A stretch of DNA of 64,000 nt from Melanocharis versteri (taxonomy: Eukaryota > Chordata > Aves > Passeriformes > Melanocharitidae), in NCBI GenBank assembly GCA_013397845.1, contig VZTG01006027.1:1574746-1638745 (forward strand), written 5' to 3'. Made by a program: the position numbers and the translations under genes. This document shows, in pieces, positions 24,741-36,498 of the stretch. The notes under the pieces were generated by a model, which ran no database searches, was not told the origin of the DNA, and saw only the letters and a list, made by a program, of their open reading frames with translations. How positions within the stretch are numbered: the stretch's first letter is position 1; every line of letters starts with the position of its first letter.

Positions 24741-27700
24741 TGTTTAAACATATCCAGAGAAGAAGCAAAAATGGGTCCTGAGCTTCACTGAATATTCACC
24801 TTGCCTTTTCTCTCTTCTGCATCTCATACAGAGTGCAGTTCCATCTTTGTGTGTAAAGTTTTATGTAATTAGTTCAAGTTTGTAGTGCCTCTTGGCTTCC
24901 TGTGTTATATAACATATTTGTGCTCATATTAAGGGACTGACAGCATGGAAAATTCCTTTTTTTTGCCTTACAGGTAAGGTCAGGTACAGACAACAATGCT
25001 GTTGGTTCATGACAGCTCCCTAGTGTTACAGTACTATTTCCTGCTGCAATGGCAAGTGCCAAGAAAAAACCTCATTGGTAGTTAACCCATGGATGTTCTC
25101 CTTCTGCCAGTATTGATAGGTAGCAAAATGTTGAAAGAACTTGCAGGGGTAATCCTAACTCCTTTATAAACCCAGTGGAACCCCTAGAAATGCACGTTCT
25201 GCTTGAGGGGTGCAGCATGGTTTGGTGTCAGTCACCTCATGCCCGACCTGCGGCTGCTGCTGCCCCTGCCCAGCTGCCCTCGCTCTGTAACTTGGCTCAC
25301 GCCCCTTTGGCCTGCAGGTTCCTGGCAGTTACAGGGGCACTCGCTCTGCCCTCAGCCTGATCCTGCAAATCCAGTGTGAGTAGAGTTACTGAGCTCCTAG
25401 GAGGGACCTGGGTCAGGTTTCAGCTTCTGCATATGTGCAACTATTCAAAGGTTCCAGGGGGAAGGAGGAGGGAGATTTGGGAATATGATTCCCATGGGAG
25501 AATGAGTTCTTAGATCAGAATTCAATGTGAGTTGGGAGATACTTGCAGTACCTCGGGATCCCAGCAGTTAGGAACTGCACCAGGAGCCATTACTCAGCTA
25601 CTTTTCAGGGAGAGGTGTTCCCATCTGCCCCCGTCCCTGGCTTCTGCTGTGTTGGACGTGATAACAATTGCATTTAACTTGGAGGTTGGAGCTTTGAGCA
25701 CCTTTTTTACAGACGGTGTCCCATCTCTGTGAAAGCATCAGCTCCTGGTTCAGAGTGAGGGCCAGGACCTTTGGCTGATAGCTCAGCAAGTGGAAGCTGG
25801 AGCAGGAGCTGGTGCTCCTCGGGCCCAAGGCACTGCAGTTGGCTTGGGGCAGTGCTGCTGCCAGCCTGCACCCTGCAGGCCTGGGCTGGAGCAGGAGCTC
25901 TCCTGCAATGACTGCAGGTGTCACATGGAGACTTCACAAAGTGACAGCATGGCATGCAGCACCACTGAGGAGCTCCTGCTGTTTGCCTTTCTGCTGGGAT
26001 GACCCAAATTCCGAAGGAAATCCTACAACCTGCTTCATGTATTGCAGGAGGAATTCCATAGCAGAAGCCTAGGAAAAAAAAAAGTTTGTGCAACAGGCAT
26101 CATGGTATGTATCATATGAAAGGCTCTGAAAATGGACTCAAGTATATTCCAGCAAGAATTTACACTTCCTTGTTCTTCTGTTTCTTGAATAGTCTCACCC
26201 CTGTGATTATTCTTGAGTCTTCATTTAAGGCCTTAGATGGTAAAAACACAGATACAAGTGAATGGGAATATTAGTATCAATTTCAGCAACAACTAAGAAG
26301 CTTTGCCCAGCTGAATCAGAAGCTGTGCGGTTCTTTTCCAGAAGGGATTTATTTGATAAGCAAACTACTTAAACCCCACTTACGAGAGTTATCTGGGGCT
26401 CAGAACTGCTGGCATGCAGCAGAATCCACTCAAAATCTGATGCATTATTTGAGAAGTATTTGTATAAAACTTCGTCAGCGAGTCTAGTTTAAAAAGTAGA
26501 TTCCAAATGATTCAATTAAAAAAAAAAAAGGGAACCCAGCAAATGAGAAACTGACCCTCTGTCTGGAGGAAAAATTACTTTATTCTCTATATTATTAGGT
26601 TTTTTTCAAAACTTAATTACATACTATTTTATAGCTTTACATGTGCAGGTTGAAAATATACTTCCAGCTCCAAAAAGCACACCTTTGCAGAAATGTCATT
26701 TTTCTCTCTGTCATCAAAAGTACTTCACATTCACGTCTCACACTTCATCTGTTAAGTATGTGCTGTGCAACTCTCTGTGGGAGCTGCTGAATTCCAAAGT
26801 GCCATCTAATGTTTGTCTGCAGGACAGCAACTGCCTTGCACTAATGACTGTAGTAGTGCAAAGCAATGGCCATATTTGCCATAAGCATCCCAAATATTTT
26901 TGCAGTTTCATTTGCGTTGAAAGTTTCAACTTCTTTTGTTTTGTGTAAATTTTTATTGAATGAGGTTTTGAAAGCAACTGAAAAGCTAGGATTTTCTTAT
27001 TTTGTTTGCCAAGACTTGTGAAAGAATGATTTTTCACAACTGTTAGCCTTTCTGGCCTGGAGTTGTGCCAGGTTTAAATTAAAAATATTTAAACTGAATG
27101 AAAAATTCACTGTTCCATGGTAATTTTCCATGATTTTACGTTGCGTTACTAGTACAACTATGTTTTCTTCGAGGAGAACATATAAGAGAAACACATTAAA
27201 ATTAAATTCTGATTGCAGTGTGTTTCTCATTATGTAAACAGGCATCTAGGTTGTTCTTTGCACGATGTCTCTGAGTGTTACAACATCAGCAAGTATAATA
27301 GCAAGTAATTATTAAAAATGGCTTAAAACAGGAACATTAAAATGTAAAAATTAAAGAGTAGTATCAGGTTTAACAGGATTTTTTTTAAAAAACAACTTTC
27401 TAGTCACATTTACCACATTTGCTTCTTGATAATTAACATGAATCATCTTACATTAAAGTTGTGATTTATTTTCATGTCCTGCTGCTTGTTTGTTTCTCAG
27501 TTCAGACAGCAGACCATGATTAATTGTCCTGGCTTTTAAAGATTTTTAGTTGTCCTACATTTTAGTTCCCAAGCATACGACTGTATTAGTTTAGGTGGGA
27601 TGTTCAGGAAGAAAGATTTTAAACCATCACAAAATGTTTTTGCACTCTATCTCCCAGTTTAATGAAAAGATTTTGTTCCTAATGCAGGCCTTGATCCGTA

Positions 27701-28233
27701 GGGTGCAGCGAGGCAGAGCTTTATCCCTGCGAGGCGTTGCCCAGGAGCTGGTCAGCCTTTGTGAGCCTCTGCCCTCCCACAGCCACGTGTGGCTGCAGAA
27801 AGGTTTTGCAGAAACTTTAGAACCACCAAGCAGCCGACCTGGCAATTTCCTCTTCCCCTGAGCCCTTTGGGCTTTGGACCCGCAGGGTTCAACCTGGCTT
27901 TTAAACTCAGAAATTCTCTGCGGTTCCCTTTCAGCTGTCTGCAGTGTCTGTAAGCTCTTGTGAACTAAAGCTGAAAGAGCCCAAAAAGGATGTTGGGTTA
28001 TGATGACATTGATAGATTACTGAGTCTTTTGCTAGTTTAGGCCATCTTGTTAATGGTTCAAATTATGTTCCTGCTTGCTTTGTCACAAATGTGGAGTGAT
28101 TCACTGAAGTCATCAGTGTGACTGAGAACAGAATGGCCAAAGATGGCCATGGGCAGCCCGAGGCTGTGTGCCAACTATAATTAAAGCCTGTGATTTAAAT
28201 AAATGTCACAGTTTACTCTTTATTTAGATATTA

Positions 28234-28293
28234 TAAAAAAAACCAAAACAAAACACAAACCAACCAAACAAAAAACAAACAAAACCTCAACAA
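28234..28293. repeat. A/C-rich low-complexity tract
   Basis: About 60 bp of the + strand consist almost only of A and C, in irregular CAAA, CCAA and CAAAA units. No regular period is kept. It is roughly the reverse complement in composition of the G/T tract at 36.4 kb. Confidence 0.85.
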
Positions 28294-31200
28294 CTGCTTC
28301 TTTTTTAAGCTACTAAATTACTAGCCAGAGAGAATATTTTTTATCCATAGTTGTGGTGACGGGGAAATGCTGTAGAATACCATCAGAGTTCATTTTAAGG
28401 ACTTAATCTAAAATGCTGGCGCAGTGGCATTTTTAGAACACTGTAGTTAAAGACTGAAAAGAATTATAGTGTCTATGTTTCTAACCCATCTCGATTAGCT
28501 CTTCTTCCTTTTTGCAGTCTTATTTTCATATGTAAGTATTTAAAATATAAGAAACCTGCTCTGGAAGAAATTTCCTACACAGAGACGTTAATTCTCTCTT
28601 CAGAAGGGACTGCAAAACAGCTTCAGGTTTTGGTTTGAAGAGGACAGTAATTACCATGAAAATGGGTACATTGTGCAGACAGTTATCAGTCCAGTACATC
28701 ATGGCCATCCACATTTTTGCCTTCTGGATGAGAGAATTGTGTGTTAAGCTGGTACCTTCCGAGCAAGTGTTTGTAATATGCAGCAAGAAATACCGCACAA
28801 ATCGTCTGGAAAATTCAAAAACCAAAACAAAACCTAAAAAATGAAAAATGGTTAATACTGAGTCTTTCTTTCCTGCATTTGAGTCTTTGTTTTCCTTTCC
28901 AATAACTACAGCTTGAAATTATGGTCACAGTACCAACCTTAACTTGATCTGTTTTCCTTGCTGTTGTCATTCTGTTACAAATGTCATAGTAATTTAAATT
29001 TTCATAAACTGGAGGAGGTTTTTTATCCCTTTAAAATGTAGTTGGTTCTTACCTAAATGAAGCTGCTGGGAAGAAACATAGGTCATTCATTCAACTGCGA
29101 CCTATCCGCAGCGACATGTAGCTCCCTCTGTCCTTTGTTTCTAATGTAAGCCATGCTGTCACCAGACTGTCCTTGTTCTCATCCTGTCATATGACAACTT
29201 AGATGAAATGGAGTTGACTGATATTAGATGTAGCAAGATGAAAGCTGTGTTGGTATACAAATTAAGATCCCCTGAATTTACTGAAATGCCTAATGGTGTC
29301 AACCTATAGAAAGTGTCTGCTTTCTCTTTGCTGTATTGTTCTTCAGCCTTGTGATCCTTTAGACTTCTTTTTAATACTGGCTTCTTAAATAAAGAAGACA
29401 CCTAAAATTATCCTCCATTTATATACAACAGCTCGCTATTGAGGCAACCTGGCTTTGTCTCCATTTCTAACCTTGCAGTATGGGAGCTAGAAGATTGTCA
29501 AAACCATGTTCATGGCAATGTTAGAAATACCTGGGTGGATGTGTCCTACTGCAGTCACGCAACCATTCTGGAGCAAGTACAGATGCTTTGAAAGGGCTCC
29601 TGTAACTTTTCAAATACATTTAAAAATGATGATAATGCTAACAGGAAAAGATTTCAAAATGTATCTCGGAGATAGAATGTTCTGTTTTCATTTGTCTAGA
29701 TTAAAATCACTACTGTAGGGCACTCTGACACATCCCAGTGTGCTGTGCTTTAGTTCTCCCACTTACCTTGTTTATTTGCTGCATGAAATTCACAGAAGGA
29801 CAATAAAATACCCTTGGCATGGAAGCCCCTATATGAATACAGGCTCTCTAATTCGGAGAATTGCCATGGGTGATGGTGGTGCTTTTGCCTATATGGTTAG
29901 CTGGGATTCTTGATTCATCTTGTGCCTTCCTGCTCTGTTGGGTTTATGGAAGTTACATATCACTGAAGCCATATGTTATGATCCCAGGCAGAGCTGTAAA
30001 CCATTTCCTTTTTACTGCCTCTGAGAGCAGATCAATCTATAGAGCAGCACTAGTGATGGGGAATTTTTTAAGGGTAATGGGAGAAAATAAGAAAAGAGAG
30101 CTTGGCTGTGATACTATACTATTCCATCTTCCAAAGAATTAAATCTCTCTTCCTATTTATAAATTTTTAATTTCTCAGCAAGAAGAAAGAAGGTTTTCAC
30201 CCTACTTTTGCAGCTGGAAAAAAATGTGACAGATTAAGAATTTAAGGTTCATTTAAAAAAAAGAGGGGAAGGTTGTGATGTAGTCAGCAGTCTGATACTA
30301 ATGGATAGAGTGTTTGTTGCCAGAATTTGGAAGTTCAGTATAACCTTAGGGATCTAATCCATAACTCTTTTTTAGGTAATTAGTTCTTTGACTTCACATT
30401 GCCAAATCTCAGCATGCAGAATTATATGAGCTGGTAAAATATTGCAAGAGGCTAAGGGGACTTGAGATGTAATTTTCCCTGTAAAAAAAAATCTTTTAGC
30501 TTTGAGTCAAAACATTTTCAAAATTTACTTTACAACCAGAGGGCCTACAAGCATTTATTTTATATTTTAAAGGAAAAGCATGTTTTTAAATAACAACCTG
30601 ACTCCAGCAGGTGGGACTTCAAACTTCAGCAGCACTAATCTTGCATGGCTTGCACAAATACCTGTGGGTTTACAACATGAGAGAAGACTTCTTATGTGAG
30701 TAAGAATTGGCAAGTCCATCCAGGAAGGTTTTCCGTTTCGTTTTGCATGCAAGAGTAGCTCCTTCAGTGCCCTATGGATATAGGCTTTACACCGTTCTTT
30801 TCTTTGACAGGGTATAAAGGTCTGGCACATAGCCAGGTGCATGCCTAAATTGAATGGTGCTGTTCTGTGCCAGCATGGCCTCAACAAAAGTGGAGCTATT
30901 TTAGTTTGTTAACTGAAGAAAAGTTGGACGAGGAGAAGGAGTGGGAGAGCGCTGTACAGAAGTACAGGAGGCTCGTACAAACCTCATTCCTTTTGCTTTG
31001 GCCTTTCCGTATTTTATTAATGGCCACTACAGTTGCCTCTAAATTATTCCCCTGTAGATAGAACACACCTTTTCCCTCCACTGAAGCAAATCACTTCAGC
31101 TAAACCTTGTGCAACATCTACCATTGCCCTTGTCAAGCTTTACAGCTTTTATTTTTAAACAAACTAGGATGAGCTGGGCAATGTAGTTCTGCCCTGTTCT

Positions 31201-32580
31201 CTGCGCCTAAAATACAAAGTCTTAGCTCTAGTGTATATCCGGAATGCTGACATTGGCAGTAGTAGGAAGGCTGAAATTAGGATTAAATAGGTCTGAAACA
31301 TTTCTTCCACTCTTAAATCTGTATAGGAGATGCCACTTTTTCATCTTCCTCTGGTAGGATTGATACAAATTAGCTGTTAGTTATGGAGACACGGGAAGGG
31401 TGTTTTAAAATTTTCAGGTAACCTGAAGCTGGGATGAAAAGAACCTTTTGTGCAAAGGTGCCTATTCCAGTAATTAAAGACGATTCAATTGTACCTTTCT
31501 TCCTGGTGTGTAGTCGGTCTCCCTGTCTCTGACTATGCCTGTTTTCCAGGGATAGTCTCTAATTTGATGCCAGTATCTTTCAGTCCCTAATTACCATTGT
31601 TCAGCCACCAGCTGTTACAGTGTGGGATTTACTTACTGCTTTGGTTTGCTGCAGGAACCTAGTATGAAGAGGGAGAACCACCACTGCCCCTTGGCTGGTG
31701 TCTGCAAGCAGTGCTGGATTTCAGCACTGGGAGCCTCAATTCCTCCCAAATCTGGCCGACAGCTTCCGTGGAAGGGCAGGGCTCTGGTTGAGTGCTGGCT
31801 GAGCATCTCCTCTTGCCCTGTTGTGGCTCCAGGGGGAAAAACGCTCCAGGTTTGGTTAAGGTTCGTTTACACCTACCAAGCTGCATCTCTTTCTTTTAAG
31901 ACTTGATGTCTTAAAATATTTAATACATCACTTCCTGCAATTTTGTGGAAAAGGCAGAAGGAAGGATCAGATCCTAGAATAAGAAGTATGGGAAGGCTCT
32001 CCTTCCCAGGTATTTCGTAGAGGTTCACAGCCTTGTTCAAAGAGTGAATGTTAAAAACTAGGTACTTCCAATTTACTAGAAATAAATGGATGTGAAAACC
32101 GTGTTGAACCATGCTGTGAAGTCCCAGTTTTTGTTGCAGAACGTCGTGGATGCAAGGCATAGCACACCTGGCATTCATTTGGGTAATGAGTAATTTATCC
32201 AGACAATCTTCTAATGAATGTGGGACAGGTTTGTGGGCAGGTGAATGGCTTTAAAAAATGAGGCCAGTTGTACTTTTTAGCTCTAAGCCTCACCGCACCT
32301 GTGTAAGATCCAAAAGGGAGGAGACGGTGATGGAAGATCATCGTTCCCTGGTGTTGGTGCATTAGCGATGCCATTAATCTCGAAGCGAAGTGCAAAAAGT
32401 AAGCAAGCGAGAAGGTTTCCTTTCTTGTGCTTTCTTGCAGACCGCCCTGCAATTCCGGAGGCAGCTGCGCTCTCCGGGCAGGCGCTGTGGGAGGGGCTCT
32501 GTGCCGCCGGAGCGGCAGGTTAGCGCTCTGAGAGACGCTGGGAACAGGCGGTTTCCCTCTTTGTCTCTGTAATCCATCCC

Positions 32581-32605
32581 GGGGGGGCGGGCCGGGAAGC
32601 GGGGG
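32581..32605 (+). other. G-quadruplex motif
   Basis: Four G runs of 7, 3, 3 and 5 are separated by loops of 1, 2 and 4 bases (C, CC, AAGC). This is a canonical G3+N1-7 quadruplex pattern inside the CpG island. The only undetermined base of the window lies 2 bp further on, at 32607, consistent with sequencing trouble at this structure. Confidence 0.8.
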
Positions 32606-32940
32606 ANGCCCGTCAGTGCCGCCCCCCGCACGGAGCCTCCCGGCGCCGGGCAGCGGCGGCAGAGCCATGTGAGAGGGACGCGGACGCGTCCCCTGCCGGA
32701 GCCGCGGCGGTGCCGGTCCTCCCGGCCGAGCGGGGCTTTTCCCTGGATGGGCTCAGTCCGCACGGAGGCTGCGGAGGGGCTCTGGGGCGCCGAGGGTGCC
32801 GGTCCGGGTACAAAAGGAGCGAGCTTCGCCGAGGGAGGAGGCTCCGGAGGCTGTCGGAGCAGCAGGCTGGGTCCGCAAAGGGGCTGCGGGCAGCCGGAGG
32901 TATTCTGTGCTGGGGACGGCGGGACCGGCACCGCGCATAA

Positions 32941-32961
32941 ATGCCTGCGGAACTCAAACAG
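32941..32961 (+). CDS. ARVCF: Alternative ARVCF start exon, 7 codons (putative)
   Basis: At the 3' side of the CpG island an ATG opens the seven codons MPAELKQ, ending at CAAACAG|GTTAGTG (donor 32962) in phase 0. The codon just before the ATG is an in-frame TAA, so translation in this frame can only begin here. The coiled-coil exon at 19.5 kb also ends in phase 0, so both could join the same next exon. The product would start with seven unrelated residues and lack the N-terminal coiled coil, as short p120-catenin isoforms do. Weak points are the T at -3 and C at +4 around the ATG, and that the downstream exon is not visible. The exon could instead be purely 5' UTR or belong to another transcript. 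Its 5' end is undefined, perhaps near 32.84 kb. Confidence 0.5.
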
Positions 32962-35900
32962 GTTAGTGCGAAACTTGCGTCCTCCCCCTCGGGCTCTGCG
33001 GCCGCGTGTGCGGGGGTCCTGGTGGCGTGGAGAAAGCTGTCAGCGCTGGAAGGGGTTGTTTACTTGTGCTTTCATTTTTAGCAGAGAACTAAGAGCAAAA
33101 GCTGATCTGCTCTTTCTAGCAGAGCATTCGAGAGAGATTCTGCTTTTGTCTCTCTTGTGTTAACTGATGAAACACCCAAAAAAGCGAGCCATTGTGTTCT
33201 TTGACCTTCTCGTCCTGCTCAATAAATCTAGGGAGCTCTTTGACATGAAAAGCTAGAAATAGTGCTTTTAAAAGAGAAAGCTTTGCTATTGTGCTTTTGT
33301 TAAATGTTTGCTTTTCCCATACTGTGTTCCCTGGCTTTCTCTTTGATTTTGTTTCTGGACATACCAGGGAGATAATGGTGGTTTTTCTAAATGTTACTTT
33401 AAACATAAAGTTCTCTTGGTTGTCATCTTAATACTTATAATGGATTTACAACTTGGTGCAAAAATATTTCAAATATTTTTCTTTAGTTTCAAGTGTCATT
33501 GAGTATTCTAGGGAAAAGCTGTTGCAGACTAGATTTAAATAAATAGAGATTATGTAGACTCCTGTAATTCATGGGTGTTTTTCCTGGGTAACCTCCTTCT
33601 CCTACCTTGTAAGCCTCAGGAAACTCGATAAATTCAGGTGGTGGCAGGGTAGAGCTGCTTCTACAACTAGGATGAGGTTGTGTCTTTTTGTTAATCCTCC
33701 TTTTTCTCCTCTGCCTTTATAATTTAAAACAGAGTACTGTAGAAGAAGAAAATGCAACCATGATACCTCACTGATAATACATCTGTAAATTTGTTTAGGT
33801 TCATTGCGCTGGAATTGTTAGAGTTTTTCTGGCTTAGTTTAATACGCTGTGTTCCGCTCACCCATCTCAGTAACAGAAGGCTGAATCATTTCATGATGCA
33901 AATAGGATGCTGATTCCCTTGAGGGGAAAGTAGCCCTTTCAGCTGGGCCCTCGAGTGAGCATTTCTTTGTCTGTAGGATTCCCTGGAATCGCGGTCCTGC
34001 CTGCTGGAGGTGGCCGAATGCTGGTTTGTTTGGGTGCTTGCTTATGTTCCTGCTACCTGTGGGCTTCTTAGGAAGGGGTTTGTTTTGTCTGTGGTGCTGT
34101 TCACATTGCCTGACCTGCAGCTACTGTACCTGTCAGATTTTGTGCAATGGATTGTTGAGTTTTAGATAGACAGATCTAGTTAGCAGCTTCAAGGGATTTT
34201 GGTTTTGTCTGGTGGTTTGTTTTTTTTTAATACATAAAAGAAAAAGCTGGAAGTAAGGAGCAGAATGCTAACAGTAAAAAAAAAAGGTGTATTTGATGTC
34301 TTTTGACCCATGCAGTACAGCTGTGTTTGTGTCTTCTGGGTTTTTTGTGTTGATAGGCGGAAAAGCTTGAGTGAGAGTGGGAAGGTTGTAGTTAATCACT
34401 TTAGGTCATGCTTTTCAGTTAGCTTGTAAATTCTTCTTCCATATCAAAACAAAAAAATCTCATGGTTTTAATTTTCACGCTGTCTGTCACAGCTGAGGAT
34501 CAGACGGAGATATGCTGTTTTATCTTTTCTGTTGGAGTAATGGTTCTGGATTCATTCTGAGGTTTTTTTAAAGAATAACTGTGCAATCTGGTAGCACAGT
34601 AGTTTATTAGAGAATGCTTTGCTTAATGAAAGGTGGTAGTTTTAAGCCATGAGTTGTCAGATAAATTTATTGTGCAGTTACAGGGCCTCTAGAAAGTAAT
34701 TCTTTAGCTGTAATGATCACAATTAAGTAAAACTAAACCGAATGAATAAATGACTCTGAGGTGGATGACAAGTCTATGTAATCCATACAGATAAAGATAA
34801 GAGAGATACTAGAATGGACTTCCACCATGTTAACTGAAGGCCTGTTGTGTTCAGATAAAGACAGCTGTGAAATAGTAATTTAAAAGAATGAAGAGTAACT
34901 TCTAACTATGCTTTTGCTGGGCATAGTCATGCTTCCTGGAGTTCTGTGTCACAAAAGTAGCATTGTACCTGAGAGCACTGTAGAGGAACCAAATGCTGAA
35001 AAGCATAAATGTGGAAGGGTGGGTGTCACCTTCTTGAGTCCTTCCTTGGCCGTTCCTCTTCCTGCTCATGAGAGATGAAGGCTCTTGAAGTTTGTGCTGA
35101 GTATCTGCAGTCTGCAGTGGCCTTGGAAGTAAGTAAAGAGTTTATGAAATTGAAAAGGATCTTGGAGTCTGGAACTGTTAAAATATGTGTTCATGCAGTA
35201 TCACATACAGCTTTGATCTGGATCTGAAACCTAAAGTGCTGGCTTGCCTCAGGGCCATGAAGTTGTGAAGGGGAAAGGAGTCACTAAAAGCAGCTCTTGC
35301 CAAAAGCTCTTCAGGTCTCTGTTATTCTTGCTTTGGAAGATACTTCATTAACATTCCAAATTCAGGCACTGACCTCAGTAAGGCTGTTCTTCCTCAGCAC
35401 TTCATTCCTGAAGCGTTTTACTAGAGGATGATACTGATGTGAGAGAGTATGAAATCGTAGATCTGGCAAGATGAAAAAGCAGTTAATGCATTAGTGACAT
35501 CCCTGCTGGGAGTCTGTACCAGCGATGGAAAGCTTGTGGAAGAAATGTTCGTGGAGGTGCAGCATGCAGGAGTATCATTATTTTCCAAACAGTTGGGCAA
35601 GTCATACTAGAAAAACCAAATAAGAAGGGAGGGTGAGGTTTGGTTTGGATCTCTGTAGGGATTTACCCATGGATTCTCACATACGACAGGCCTGAACACA
35701 GGTCTAATATGCTCTACTCCCTTGGAGTGAAGAGTAGCAGTCTCCAATATTGAGTCCTCCTTGCCTCCCCCAAGCAGTCCCTTTGCCAGCAGTTGTGACC
35801 TCTGTAGCAGAGCTGGGCAAAGGGAGTGTTTTTCGGGACTCACTGGGGTGTTGAGCTATGTACTGGAGCAACTGAGTGCAGGCACACACTCGTGTGAGCT

Positions 35901-36400
35901 CTGCCACAGAGGCAGTAATTCTCTACAGTGGGATGGGTTTTGGAACTCTTCAGGCAGTTACTGCCTAATTCAGGTGTGGAATATCAACTCAGATGTGATG
36001 TGAGAACGTGCCTTTATCTCTTGTAGAAGAGCTTGTACAGCTGAGTCCTTCAGCATAAGGAGGAAGCCCTGGAGCTGCAGGAGGACACCTGTGTAAGATG
36101 TAGAAATGGAAGTGTTCTGTTTCTGAAAATGCCTCAGTAGGAGCAGTGTTCCTTTAAAAGCGCTGTGGGAGCTGTTGAGGTGTGAGGGCCTATAATGTCC
36201 ATTTTGTGTGACTGCCTCTGTGTGTGCACAGCTTTGTAGCAGCAATGGACATACCAAGCAAAGCATTCCAGCAACTGCACTTCCCGAGGCCGTACTGCCT
36301 AACCACCTGTCCCAGAGGTCTGGAGCTGTTATACGTGGGGCATCAGGCTGGCTGCAGTTATTGCTTAAGTTACATTGCAGTTACTAAAAATGAAAACGCG

Positions 36401-36498
36401 TTTTGGTGGCTTTTTTTGGGTTTGGCGGGGGGTTTTTTTGTGGTTTTTGGGTTGTTTGTTTGTTTGTTGTTGCTTGGTTGTTTTGTTTTTGTTTTTTT
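36401..36498. repeat. G/T-rich low-complexity tract
   Basis: Nearly 100 bp of the + strand are almost only G and T, including a G6 run, GGG runs and (GTTT)n units such as TTGTTTGTTTGTTTG. The strand asymmetry is strong. A two- or three-tetrad G-rich fold is possible, but loops are long. Confidence 0.85.

Larger units (their letters stand above)
19710..32439 (+). other. ARVCF: ARVCF intron, first part
   Basis: This is non-coding DNA between the coiled-coil coding exon and the internal CpG island. Open frames here are short, overlap on opposite strands and show no family resemblance. It contains a T22 homopolymer, a 24-bp tandem duplication and an A/C-rich low-complexity tract, listed separately. 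The intron assignment follows from the donor at 19710 on the same strand and the absence of a following coding exon. Confidence 0.75.
32440..33030. promoter_or_regulatory. ARVCF: CpG island, putative internal ARVCF promoter
   Basis: CpG dinucleotides are dense here and rare on both sides. The island holds GC-box sequence (GGGCGGG near 32.585 kb), a G-quadruplex motif and a TATA-like TACAAAAG near 32.81 kb that could place a start site near 32.84 kb. It encloses a short start exon on the + strand, the same strand as ARVCF, about 13 kb downstream of the coiled-coil exon. The absence of stop codons in several overlapping frames is a consequence of GC richness. Divergent transcription on the minus strand is possible but no minus-strand gene is recognised. 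Promoter function is inference from composition and position. Confidence 0.75.

Noticed and set aside
30867..31061. Open frame with a charged helix-like stretch (LTEEKLDEEKEWESAVQKY)
   Set aside because: The local peptide looks coiled-coil-like, but there is no convincing acceptor or GT donor around it and no family match. The rest of the frame looks random.
32195..33163. Long overlapping open frames on both strands (157, 185 and 114 codons minus; 164 codons plus) in the CpG island
   Set aside because: They overlap each other, start at non-ATG codons or run through the N, and are rich in R, P, G and A as expected of GC-rich DNA without stops. There is no domain.
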